64,000 nucleotides of DNA from Bin5 sp965221145 (GTDB lineage: Bacteria; Chloroflexota; Anaerolineae; Caldilineales; Caldilineaceae), in the NCBI GenBank assembly GCA_965221145.1, contig OZ244877.1:5022001-5086000 (forward strand), given 5' to 3'. The position numbers were made by a program, and so were the translations under genes. Shown in pieces: positions 8,028 through 16,246 of the stretch; position 1 is the first letter of the stretch, and the number at the start of each line of letters is the position of its first letter. The notes below the pieces were generated by a model. The model was not told where the DNA came from. It made no database searches and saw only the letters and a list, made by a program, of their open reading frames with translations.

Positions 8028-9647
8028 ATGAACAAGCCACTCTCAAGACGTAAATTCTTACTGCTGACGGCAGCGAGTGTCCCGAGCACGATTCTGGCTG
8101 CCTGCGCCCTCAGCCAACCAACCGTTGAGACACCTGAGGAGATGTCTGCATCGAATGGTGTACCGGACATTGAGGAAGGCACGATAACGATTTTGGTGTA
8201 CAACAATTATGCGCTGGAGCGGCCTGAAAACCGAACTGTCGAGGCTTCGATCATGATGTCGTTTTTCGAAGAATACCAGGAGACGATTCGGCCGGGCGTC
8301 AAAATCGAACTGGAGGAAGTGCTGCCACAGCCAGGTCAGGCCGGCGTCGAGATTCCGCGCATCCGTGCTGAGGCCGATACAATAACGGACCTTGTGGCTC
8401 ATCAGGCCGTCCCCTCGCTAATGGTGCCTGACCTGTTCTACCAGTTGCCACGCGAGACCCTGGACCAGCCTAACCCGTACAGCCCCAACGCGAGTTGGTG
8501 GGATGATTTTCCCTTTGACGGGGTGATCTTTTCCAGTTTCGCCGGCGCGGCCGTCGGGACCTACTGGGGGGTAGGGCTGACCCGCATTGGCGGGGCCAGC
8601 GTAGTGGGCGCCATCTACAATCGCGACCTGTTCGAGAAGGCAGGGATCGATTCCGCGGACCCGGGGGGAGACGTGATCCCACCCAAGACCTGGGCCGAGT
8701 GGATGGACTGGCATGAGAAACTCAAGTCGATTGACGTTGTCCCCTTCACCATCGGCAACCATATCGCTGGCGGTTGCTGCGCAGTTTGGACGCACGGCAT
8801 GATGTACAACAACCTGATGGAGGATCATCATCCGGAGCTGCAACAGACATGCGCCGATTTCTTTGGCGAGGAGCCAAACGGGATGCTGAATGTCCGCTAC
8901 GGTGCCTATCTGTGGAAGACGGGCCAATGGACGTTTAACGACGAACATACTGCCGCCTACTTCCAGATTCTCCAAGACTGGTCCCAGTACTGGCAGCCGG
9001 GCTTCATGGCCGAGTCACAAGAAGACCTCTTCCTGACCGGCGAAGCAGCGATGCGCTACGTGTTCTACCTGGAGGCCACAGACTTTCTCGAAACGCTCAA
9101 GGACGAGTTCAAGTTCGGAACGTTCTACGCCCCTCCGATTACTCAGGAAACCTGGTCGGGTGCGCCTGGTCTGCCGCAGCGCGCCCTGGGTTCAGGTGGC
9201 ACGCCGGGCGGCTTCGGATTTGGCAGCGTCTTCATGATCTCACAGAAGGCGGTCAGGGAGGGTCGGCTCCCTTTGGTGCAGGACCTGCTTCAATGGCTGA
9301 CCGCTCCAACTCAACTAGAGAGATACCACCAGCAACTGGAGCCCCGGGCTGCACGACCGGACGCCACGGTCGCAGAGGTGTATCCGGACGATCCTGAAAA
9401 GCAGGAAGCATACCGCGTGTACTACGAGCCACCCGCCATCCGCGACGGCAAGCGTTACGGTGTCGACGAGATGTGGCACGTCACTGGAGTGGGCAACGAG
9501 GCCGGCTTCCGCCAGACCATACAGGCATTCATGTCCGGCCAACTCAAAACTCCCGAGGAAGCTGCAGCGAAATTAGAAGAGGTGGCCCAGGCGGGAACCG
9601 CGCGGGCCATTGCCGAGAACCCTGATTGGAATGCCGAATCATGGTAG
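8028..9647 (+). CDS. ABC transporter substrate-binding lipoprotein (cassette 2)
   Basis: 539 residues, longer than the usual 420-450 for family 1 binding proteins. The leader has SRRKF, a hydrophobic core and lipobox ILAAC (C26). The start at 8028 is preferred over an open-frame start at 7917 because AAGGAGG precedes it at ideal spacing and the signal peptide begins there. The mature protein probably binds a carbohydrate or oligosaccharide for the flanking permeases; aromatic-rich segments (WWDDFPFDG, YWQPGF) are compatible with sugar stacking. Confidence 0.86.
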   Translation: MNKPLSRRKFLLLTAASVPSTILAACALSQPTVETPEEMSASNGVPDIEEGTITILVYNNYALERPENRTVEASIMMSFFEEYQETIRPGVKIELEEVLPQPGQAGVEIPRIRAEADTITDLVAHQAVPSLMVPDLFYQLPRETLDQPNPYSPNASWWDDFPFDGVIFSSFAGAAVGTYWGVGLTRIGGASVVGAIYNRDLFEKAGIDSADPGGDVIPPKTWAEWMDWHEKLKSIDVVPFTIGNHIAGGCCAVWTHGMMYNNLMEDHHPELQQTCADFFGEEPNGMLNVRYGAYLWKTGQWTFNDEHTAAYFQILQDWSQYWQPGFMAESQEDLFLTGEAAMRYVFYLEATDFLETLKDEFKFGTFYAPPITQETWSGAPGLPQRALGSGGTPGGFGFGSVFMISQKAVREGRLPLVQDLLQWLTAPTQLERYHQQLEPRAARPDATVAEVYPDDPEKQEAYRVYYEPPAIRDGKRYGVDEMWHVTGVGNEAGFRQTIQAFMSGQLKTPEEAAAKLEEVAQAGTARAIAENPDWNAESW

Positions 9648-9785
9648 CAATATTGAAGCGTTAGAGGCAACTGCTGGCTATCCAGCAAGGCCAACCCCGG
9701 AAAAATCTCTATCCCGTGTTGCGTGCAAAGTTGGATTACGCAATACGATAAGGCTATGGGACAATTCTAGAGTATGGGAACGTCC

Positions 9786-9822
9786 AAGGTGGTGGTCAGA
9801 GCGGCAGTTTGGCCACCACCTT
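9786..9822 (+). promoter_or_regulatory. 10 bp stem hairpin between binding-protein and permease genes
   Basis: AAGGTGGTGG (9786-9795) is perfectly complementary to CCACCACCTT (9813-9822) with a 17 nt loop. No U-tract follows. It lies 23 bp before the GTG start of the permease, in the same intercistronic position as the hairpin of cassette 1 (4451-4502). A role in differential expression is inferred. Confidence 0.6.
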
Positions 9823-9844
9823 GTTGAGCCTGGGGAGGGGCTAC

Positions 9845-10813
9845 GTGACTGACAAAATTTCAGACACGGAACGGTCAGCCCGAGTCGCTCATAGGGGCAT
9901 ACTGGCATTGTCTAGCCAGCCGCTACTGCGCGAGATTGTACGCAAGCGGCATCTGTACCTGCTTATCCTGCCCACCTTCGCGCTCGTCATCCTTTTCTCC
10001 TATTACCCAGCCGCTTCAGCGTTTTATCACTCCTTTTTTTGGTGGAACGGTGTGCGGATACGCTGGGTTGGGCTCGACAATTTTGCGCAAATGGGCACCG
10101 ATTTCTATTTCTTGGGCTCGATTACGAATATGGTCAAGCTGGCCCTCTTCCAAATGACGGTGCAATTGAGCCTTCCGCTGATTGTAGCGACGTTCATCTA
10201 TCGTCTGAGGAACAAGCGGGCGGCTTACTTCTACCAAACCTTGCTGGTTGTGCCGATGGTGGTGCCGGCAATTGTAGGCTTTATGATTTGGAAGTGGTTT
10301 TACTCGTATAGGGGCTTACTCAACATCGTTCTCAGTACCGTTGGTCAGGAGCAGATCGTGCGCGCTTGGCTTGGCGATCCGAACTTGGCTCTCTATGCTC
10401 TCATGTTTGTAGGCTTCCCGTGGGCTGGAGGGTTTACGATGCTCGTGTGTCTGGCCGGGTTGCATCAGATCCCGACCGAAATCGTCGATGCCGCCGTAGT
10501 TGATGGTGTGGGAACTCTTAGTCGCTTTTTCCGCATCGAACTGCCACTGTTGAAGGGTCAACTGCGATTCCTTCTGATTCTGGCTATCATCAACGGCGTT
10601 CAACAGTTTACCCTGCCGCTGGTCATGACCAGCGGAGGACCCGGTTGGGCGACGATGGTGCCAGGACTGCGCCTGTTCCAGACTGTGACACACGAATTTC
10701 AGTACGGCTACGGTTCGGCTATCGGGGTAGTGCTATTCCTCACAATCCTGGGGCTGACATATCTCAATCAGCGCTATCTCCGCTCCAGCGTCGAGCATGA
10801 ACCGACGTGGTGA
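9845..10813 (+). CDS. Carbohydrate ABC transporter permease, MalF type (cassette 2)
   Basis: About 322 residues with six predicted membrane segments and an EAA-type loop (EIVDAAVVDGVGTLSR). GTG at 9845 is preferred because GGGGAGGGG precedes it; the open frame reaches back to 9809, through the hairpin. It completes cassette 2, which also lacks an ATPase. The gene is followed at once by the 3' end of a different, MalG-type permease. Confidence 0.85.
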   Translation: MTDKISDTERSARVAHRGILALSSQPLLREIVRKRHLYLLILPTFALVILFSYYPAASAFYHSFFWWNGVRIRWVGLDNFAQMGTDFYFLGSITNMVKLALFQMTVQLSLPLIVATFIYRLRNKRAAYFYQTLLVVPMVVPAIVGFMIWKWFYSYRGLLNIVLSTVGQEQIVRAWLGDPNLALYALMFVGFPWAGGFTMLVCLAGLHQIPTEIVDAAVVDGVGTLSRFFRIELPLLKGQLRFLLILAIINGVQQFTLPLVMTSGGPGWATMVPGLRLFQTVTHEFQYGYGSAIGVVLFLTILGLTYLNQRYLRSSVEHEPTW

Positions 10814-10928
10814 GCGATGGGGGCTGATATTCGCCGACTTGTCTATCGTAACCGTCCCGCTGATTGCCTTCTATGTAATCTTCCACATTAACATCATGAA
10901 GGGGGCCACCCTTGGCTCCTACCGGTAG
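10814..10928 (+). pseudogene. Orphan 3' end of a MalG-type permease
   Basis: From 10818 the frame gives the last 36 residues of a permease nearly identical to the end of the gene at 5531 (IMKGATLGSYR before TAG at 10926-10928). The rest of the gene is absent; the preceding bases belong to the MalF-type gene. Differences from copy 1 are few and mostly conservative, so this copy probably was part of a functional gene before a deletion or recombination. Confidence 0.8.
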
Positions 10929-11039
10929 GCAAGCAGCAATAGATAAAGCATAGGAGCGTCGGCGCGCTTGTTGGCAGTATCTGCGCGCATCCCGCGTAGC
11001 ATACGGCCTCTCGGGGGCAGGCATGAGCGCCATAACCAA
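10814..11039 (+). repeat. Direct duplication, copy 2
   Basis: Partner of 6274-6494. Copy 2 includes the permease tail and the following spacer, then continues into a dehydrogenase fragment where copy 1 stops. The two copies flank most of cassette 2 in direct orientation and could recombine to delete it. Confidence 0.85.
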
Positions 11040-11232
11040 AGCGGCCACCAAGAAAACTGCCGACGATGGCATCCTGGTCAATGCCATCACGCCGGGAAGT
11101 ATTGACGCGCCGTTGACAGACAGTTTCGGCGATGCGCAAAAAGTGGAATATAGACAGGCGCACGCCGGAGGCGCCACGTTCCCGCCTGAAATTGCGGATA
11201 CCTTCGGGCGCCCCACCGCTGAACGAAGCAGG
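11023..11232 (+). pseudogene. Short-chain dehydrogenase/reductase (SDR) C-terminal fragment
   Basis: The frame encodes ITKAATKKTADDGILVNAI then TPGSIDAPLTDSFGDAQK, the region after the SDR catalytic YxxxK helix (usual form: alKalA.E.a..gIlVNaItPG.idTplt). The Rossmann fold and active site are missing, and similarity fades after about 11220. The fragment follows a permease tail, suggesting an ancestral order of permease then SDR. Confidence 0.7.
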
Positions 11233-11408
11233 AGGCCCAACTCTGGGCGAACGTGCAGTAAGGCGGATGAAGGGAATTGGCGCTGCAGGGTCAACCAAGT
11301 AACTGACCGTTCTTAACTTAGCGGTTTTGTTCGACAGACCAGTCCTGGTTTGATTGAAATCGCTACGTTGTTTGCGGACAGTTACCAAGTGGGGAGATAA
11401 ACGTTTCC

Positions 11409-12260
11409 GTGGCAATTCTCAATCAACAACAACTGCGGACCTACAAGGAGCAGGGATATCTGTTGGTTCCCGGTCTCCTCAATAAGCAAGACTTCGCTCC
11501 TGTGCAACAAGCCGTTGCGAATGCCGTTGACCACATCGCCCGGCGCTTGTACGCAGAAGGGAAGATCAAGGACTTGCACGAAGATGCACCGTTCTCGCGC
11601 CGGCTTATCGAGATCCACAGCGGTCTTGCAAAGGAGTCGATGGGTTGGAATCGGGAAGTCTTTAGCGAAGCTGTCTACGATCTGTGCGCGCATCCTGCTG
11701 TGCTGGATATGGCTGAATCGTTGCTCGGTTCAACCGAAATCACCATGAACGGAGACTACTGGGTGCGCACCAAGTTGCCGGAAGAGCAACTGACTACGCT
11801 TCCCTGGCACCAGGATAGCGACTATTACGGCGCGCAAACAGAGCCGTTGCACATCCTCTCGATCTGGATTCCGCTCGTGGACGTAGACGAGACGAATGGT
11901 TGTATGCAGTTCATTCCCGGCAGCCACAAGTGGGGGCTGCTACCTACCGAGAGGCAAGGCCACCATCTGGCGCCCACCGAAGATGTGGAGGCGCGCGGGC
12001 GCGTCGAAACGCTGCCGATGACAGTCGGGGATGCCGTTGCTTTCCGCAATCTCACCTTCCATCGCTCGTCAATGAACAACAGTGATGCGATACGTTGGAG
12101 CATCGATCTGCGCTACAGTGTGACCGGAACGCCACTGGACTGGCTGGCTAAGATGGGACTGCACGGCTTTGCCGCGCGCAGCCGGCAACATCCTGAAAGC
12201 GTAGATTCATGGGAGACTTGGCGCGCCAGGCGACACGCATGGGAGCAGAATCAGGTGTAG
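11409..12260 (+). CDS. Phytanoyl-CoA dioxygenase (PhyH) family protein 1
   Basis: 283 residues of the Fe(II)/2-oxoglutarate-dependent PhyH fold. Predicted iron ligands are H134 and D136 in PWHQDSDYY and H218 in LTFHRSSMNN; R229 or R235 may bind 2-oxoglutarate. The annotated start is GTG at 11409, preceded by GGGGAGATAAACG. It lies downstream of the sugar uptake cassettes and is followed after 43 bp by a cyclase-family gene, then by a second PhyH gene, so the three probably form one catabolic or tailoring operon. Substrate unknown. Confidence 0.85.
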   Translation: MAILNQQQLRTYKEQGYLLVPGLLNKQDFAPVQQAVANAVDHIARRLYAEGKIKDLHEDAPFSRRLIEIHSGLAKESMGWNREVFSEAVYDLCAHPAVLDMAESLLGSTEITMNGDYWVRTKLPEEQLTTLPWHQDSDYYGAQTEPLHILSIWIPLVDVDETNGCMQFIPGSHKWGLLPTERQGHHLAPTEDVEARGRVETLPMTVGDAVAFRNLTFHRSSMNNSDAIRWSIDLRYSVTGTPLDWLAKMGLHGFAARSRQHPESVDSWETWRARRHAWEQNQV

Positions 12261-12303
12261 TGGAGCTCGTTCGCCCGCCACTACGCCTTGCGCGAGGAAC
12301 CGT

Positions 12304-12969
12304 ATGCAGCGCAGGATCGTCGATCTGAGCTATCCTCTCGATCAGTCAACCCCTCCCTTTCCCGGTGATGCGCCGGTTGAGATCACGGTGCAGATGTCGA
12401 TTCCCGCCGACCTTGCGCCCGGCACACCGGGATACCTGAATACCAGCGTCGTGCGCGCCTGCCTCCACACCGGTACGCACATGGATGCCTTCTTCCATTT
12501 CTATCATGGACGGCTGACGATCGACCGGATCCCGCTGGCGCAGTGCATGGGGCCGGCCCTGCTGCTTGACCTCTCGCATAAACGGGCCAAAGAGGAGATC
12601 ACCGCAGACGATCTGGCGCCCTGTCAGGAACTGATCAGCCGGACGCCGAAGGTGGTTCTCAACACCGGCTGGGCGCAGAACTGGGGCAAGGCCCTATATT
12701 TTGCCGAGTATCCGGCGTTGACAGGGAACGCCGCCCGCTTCCTGGTGGAGTGCGGCGTCGAGTTGATCGGAGTTGATACCCCGTCGGTTGACTATCTGCC
12801 CAACGATTCCCATTTTGTACTCCTGGGCAATGATGTCCTGATCGTTGAGAATCTGACCAACCTCGATCAGATCGGCCGGTCACTGTTTGACTTCACTGCC
12901 CTGCCCCTGAAAATTACGGGGCGGGACGGCTCGCCGGTGCGGGCTATCGCGGTCGTCGATGAGTCGTGA
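12304..12969 (+). CDS. Cyclase family protein (kynurenine formamidase-like hydrolase)
   Basis: 221 residues of the cyclase/KynB family. The signature HTGTHMDAFFH (H55-H65) supplies the metal ligands and catalytic His of this metal-dependent hydrolase family, which acts on formamides, cyclic or lactone-type substrates. DLSYPLDQSTPPFPGD at the N-terminus is also typical. Its position between two PhyH genes suggests a shared pathway rather than tryptophan degradation, but the substrate cannot be assigned. Confidence 0.87.
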   Translation: MQRRIVDLSYPLDQSTPPFPGDAPVEITVQMSIPADLAPGTPGYLNTSVVRACLHTGTHMDAFFHFYHGRLTIDRIPLAQCMGPALLLDLSHKRAKEEITADDLAPCQELISRTPKVVLNTGWAQNWGKALYFAEYPALTGNAARFLVECGVELIGVDTPSVDYLPNDSHFVLLGNDVLIVENLTNLDQIGRSLFDFTALPLKITGRDGSPVRAIAVVDES

Positions 12970-13073
12970 TGATGCGCGGCGGCCGTCACCGACTGTGGAC
13001 TTTATAGAGAAATTTATCCCCATCGATGAGACTGAAACGCAGCCGGACTTAGACAACCTGGAGAGGTCCAATC

Positions 13074-13919
13074 ATGTTACAGAAAGAAACAGAGCATGGG
13101 CCGTCAACCGCAACCGTTGATGGCTGCCCCACGCTGGCGGAACGCTTTTTCTTCGACAACAACGGTTATCTGATCCTGGAAGAATTCCTGGACCAAGACC
13201 ACGTCAGCGCCTTGATCGGGGCGCTCGGGCGCGTCATGCAGCGTCGGCGCAGATTGCAGGAGCAGGGGACCCCGCATTCCGGCATGACGCAGATCAAAGG
13301 TGAAAAAAGCACCCGTATCTTCTATATCCTCGATGAAGATCCCTTATTGCTCGAAATGCTCGATTGGCCCGCCATCTGGCCCTACGTGACCGGCCTGCTC
13401 AATGCGCTTCCGCATCATCATGCTTCGGACGCCATCCTGGAGTATAGCAGCGACCTGATCGGGCAGGGCATGGGATGGCATATCGACGGTCACGACGAGG
13501 GGTATCGGAACTTGGGGCCTCACATCCCCCTGTTGCAACTCAAGATCGGCTACTATCTGAGCGACATGACGCAATCCGGGCAGGGCAATCTCTGTGTTGT
13601 GCCCGGCAGCCATAAGGCGGCGTTTGAGCCTGCTCAGGAAGATTTGCGGCGGGGGGAAAAGTCGGCGGGGATCGCAGAAATCTGTGCGCCGGCGGGGACC
13701 GCGATCCTGTTTCACAACGCCCTGTGGCATTCGGGCGGTCCCTTCAACAGAGAGGATGGCCTGCGCTGCATGCTCTACTATGCCTACGAGCACCCGTGGA
13801 TGATCGCTTCCCAGGAGCACTGGGGCTATTCCCAGGGGTTCTATAACAGCCTCTCCTCTGATCGACGCAAACTGTTTCATGGCTTTGTGTTCGATCCACC
13901 TGAGCAGCGTTGGGGATGA
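13074..13919 (+). CDS. Phytanoyl-CoA dioxygenase (PhyH) family protein 2
   Basis: 281 residues. Predicted iron ligands are H136 and D138 in GWHIDGHDEGY and H219 in NALWHSGGPF; R231 is a candidate cosubstrate ligand. It is only distantly similar to PhyH 1 at 11409, so it is not a recent duplicate. GAGAGG precedes the ATG. It ends 30 bp before the DUF4350 gene. Confidence 0.85.
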   Translation: MLQKETEHGPSTATVDGCPTLAERFFFDNNGYLILEEFLDQDHVSALIGALGRVMQRRRRLQEQGTPHSGMTQIKGEKSTRIFYILDEDPLLLEMLDWPAIWPYVTGLLNALPHHHASDAILEYSSDLIGQGMGWHIDGHDEGYRNLGPHIPLLQLKIGYYLSDMTQSGQGNLCVVPGSHKAAFEPAQEDLRRGEKSAGIAEICAPAGTAILFHNALWHSGGPFNREDGLRCMLYYAYEHPWMIASQEHWGYSQGFYNSLSSDRRKLFHGFVFDPPEQRWG

Positions 13920-13951
13920 CGGGCACGAAGCATCGTCATGTTGCTTAGGTG

Positions 13952-15184
13952 ATGAGTGCGATGACCGCTAGACTGGACTGGCATACCTCCCTGCTGGTAG
14001 GGTTGTTCCTGCTGCTGCTGGTCGCAGTTCTCCTGCGGGGGGACAACACAATCGAGCGGCAGTTCGATCCGGACAGCCGTGCGTCGAGTGGTCTGTTACT
14101 CCTGGGGGAGTGGCTGCAGGAGATGGGCTACCAGGTGACGACGACCGGTCAGAGGCGCTTTGCCCTCTCGCCGCGCCAGCATCTGCTGCTCATCCATCCC
14201 GGCGAGGAACGGTTCACACAGAGTGAAGCGGACAGCCTGCTTGAATGGGTCGAGGCCGGCGGCACGGCAGTGATCTTAGGCCAGGCTGATTCGAAGTTGC
14301 GGCGCGCCCTCAACTACAATACATGGACAGATATTGCCGTCGGGGATGTGGATCAGAGCCAGCCCCTGTTGCCGGAAGCGACAGAACCATTCGACAGAGG
14401 CGGGCGACGGATCGACCTGACCGAAGCGCCGCAGACGATCGCCGTCCTGAACAGTGTACGGGGGCCGCAGTTTGCGGTTCTCAGACGAGGCGCCGGCTGG
14501 GTCTGGCTCGTCGGCGATCCGCTTGCGTTTACAAACGGCGAGCTATCCGAAGACCATGCGCAGGCGCAACTGATTCCGGCGCTTCTGCGGACGGCGCCCG
14601 CGGGTGGGACAGTTGTCTTCGACACCTATCATCTGTTCGGCCCGCTCCTGCCTTCCGACGCTGTGCCTGTCGAATCCCTGAAGGATTGGCTCTACCTCAC
14701 CCCCACTGGCTGGGCTGTCGTCTTTCTGCTGTTGCTGTGCGGGGGCTGGCTGCTCCTGTCCGGTCAGCGTCTGGGGCCGCCGTTGGAGGTGACTACCCAG
14801 AGACGGCGACGGGAGGCGGCTGAGTTCGTTGTGGCCATGGCCGGTCTGCAACGGCGGGCGCGTATCCGCGACAACATCGCCCGCCACCAGCGGTATCGGC
14901 TGAAGCAAACTCTGGGAAAGCCTTGGCGCATCCGGCCGAGTCTGTCGGATGCCGAGTTCTTGCGACAGTTGCAGTCCATGAATCCGGCATTGGGCGCAAC
15001 CAACCGTCAAGGCGGTCCCATACAGAATTATCCTCTGCCTGAATCCGGCGCAGGGCTGTCAATCGAAGAGATCGCTCAGATCCTGGATGAGTTGGCGACG
15101 ATCCCGGATGAGGAACGGCTGCTCCAACTCGCGCAGCGGATCGATAGCGTCAACCCACCCGCTGCCAATCGGATTTTGGCATAA
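13952..15184 (+). CDS. DUF4350 domain membrane protein
   Basis: About 410 residues with a membrane segment near the N-terminus (about 14-30), an extracytoplasmic DUF4350 domain (ReB/GATase-like fold; FDPDSRASSGLLLLGEWL region), a second membrane segment (about 250-268) and a basic cytosolic tail. DUF4350 genes are regularly found beside MoxR ATPases and DUF58 proteins, as here (15245 and 20060). The role is not established; MoxR-type chaperone function for membrane or secreted complexes is known for relatives. GTG at 13949 and ATGs at 13952 and 13961 are alternative starts. Confidence 0.82.
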   Translation: MSAMTARLDWHTSLLVGLFLLLLVAVLLRGDNTIERQFDPDSRASSGLLLLGEWLQEMGYQVTTTGQRRFALSPRQHLLLIHPGEERFTQSEADSLLEWVEAGGTAVILGQADSKLRRALNYNTWTDIAVGDVDQSQPLLPEATEPFDRGGRRIDLTEAPQTIAVLNSVRGPQFAVLRRGAGWVWLVGDPLAFTNGELSEDHAQAQLIPALLRTAPAGGTVVFDTYHLFGPLLPSDAVPVESLKDWLYLTPTGWAVVFLLLLCGGWLLLSGQRLGPPLEVTTQRRRREAAEFVVAMAGLQRRARIRDNIARHQRYRLKQTLGKPWRIRPSLSDAEFLRQLQSMNPALGATNRQGGPIQNYPLPESGAGLSIEEIAQILDELATIPDEERLLQLAQRIDSVNPPAANRILA

Positions 15185-15244
15185 CCCTCTGTCCAGTGTC
15201 GGCGCTCGCTTTCATCTGCGTACCAGTTAAAAGGTTTGCAATCC

Positions 15245-16192
15245 ATGGCTGTTTCTGAACTCTACGCCTCCATCCGCGAGCAGGCCGCCAAAGTCATCGT
15301 TGGCCAGGAAACCGTATTCGAGCAGATCGTCATCGCATTCCTCAGCGGCGGACACGTTCTGCTCGAAGGCGTGCCCGGCACGGCCAAGACCCTGATGGCC
15401 AAAACCCTTGCCCATCTGACCGACACCGCGTTCGGACGCGTTCAGTTCACCGCCGATCTGATGCCATCAGACATCGTCGGCACGCAGGTCTACGATCTGA
15501 ACAGCGGTCGTTTCCATCTGCGCAAAGGTCCGATCTTTACCCAGATTCTGTTGGCTGACGAGATCAACCGCGCGCCGGCCAAGACCCAATCCGCGCTGCT
15601 GGAGGCGATGGAAGAGCGACAGGTCACCATTGATGGCACAGGGCATCTTCTCCAGGAGCCGTTTATGGTGCTGGCCACGCAAAATCCGATCGAGTACGAG
15701 GGTACATACCCGCTGCCGGAAGCCCAAGTCGACCGTTTTCTGTTCAAAGTGCTGGTCGGCTATCCACCGGACGAGGCGGAGCAGGAGGTGCTGCAACGCT
15801 ACCACCAGGGGTTCGACGCTCACAAACTGGATTCAGTCGATATCGAACCAGTGATCCATCAAGCGGAACTGGCCAGTGTCTGGGAGGAGATCCGGCAAGT
15901 GACGGTCGAGCCGGGGGTATTCGGATACATTACCGCGCTCGTGAGCGCCACCCGCCGCAGCCCGGATCTGCTATTGGGTGGAAGTCCCCGCGCGAGCATT
16001 GCTCTCTTACAATCATCCAAGAGCTACGCGGCTCTCCAGGGGCGGTCGTATGTCGTCCCCGATGATGTAAAGAGCCTGGCTGCACCGGTGCTACGCCATC
16101 GGGTACTGCTGCGGCCGGAGGCGGAAATCGAAGGGATCGACGCAGATGGCGCGATCCGCCGGATCATCGCAGGCGTGGATGTGCCGCGCTAG
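15245..16192 (+). CDS. MoxR-family AAA+ ATPase
   Basis: 315 residues. Walker A GVPGTAKT (42-49), Walker B ILLADE (101-106), the sensor region VLATQNPIEYEGTYPLPEAQ and a C-terminal lid domain identify a MoxR ATPase. These act as chaperones in assembly or metal insertion, usually with a DUF58 protein. ATG at 15245 is preferred over TTG at 15236; AAAGG is 10 bp upstream. The expected DUF58 partner lies 3.9 kb away, after three unrelated genes. Confidence 0.93.
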   Translation: MAVSELYASIREQAAKVIVGQETVFEQIVIAFLSGGHVLLEGVPGTAKTLMAKTLAHLTDTAFGRVQFTADLMPSDIVGTQVYDLNSGRFHLRKGPIFTQILLADEINRAPAKTQSALLEAMEERQVTIDGTGHLLQEPFMVLATQNPIEYEGTYPLPEAQVDRFLFKVLVGYPPDEAEQEVLQRYHQGFDAHKLDSVDIEPVIHQAELASVWEEIRQVTVEPGVFGYITALVSATRRSPDLLLGGSPRASIALLQSSKSYAALQGRSYVVPDDVKSLAAPVLRHRVLLRPEAEIEGIDADGAIRRIIAGVDVPR

Positions 16193-16246
16193 AGACCGGA
16201 TCATTGTTGACTACGCCCCCGCTCGAAATGGGGGCAAGGAACTAAA

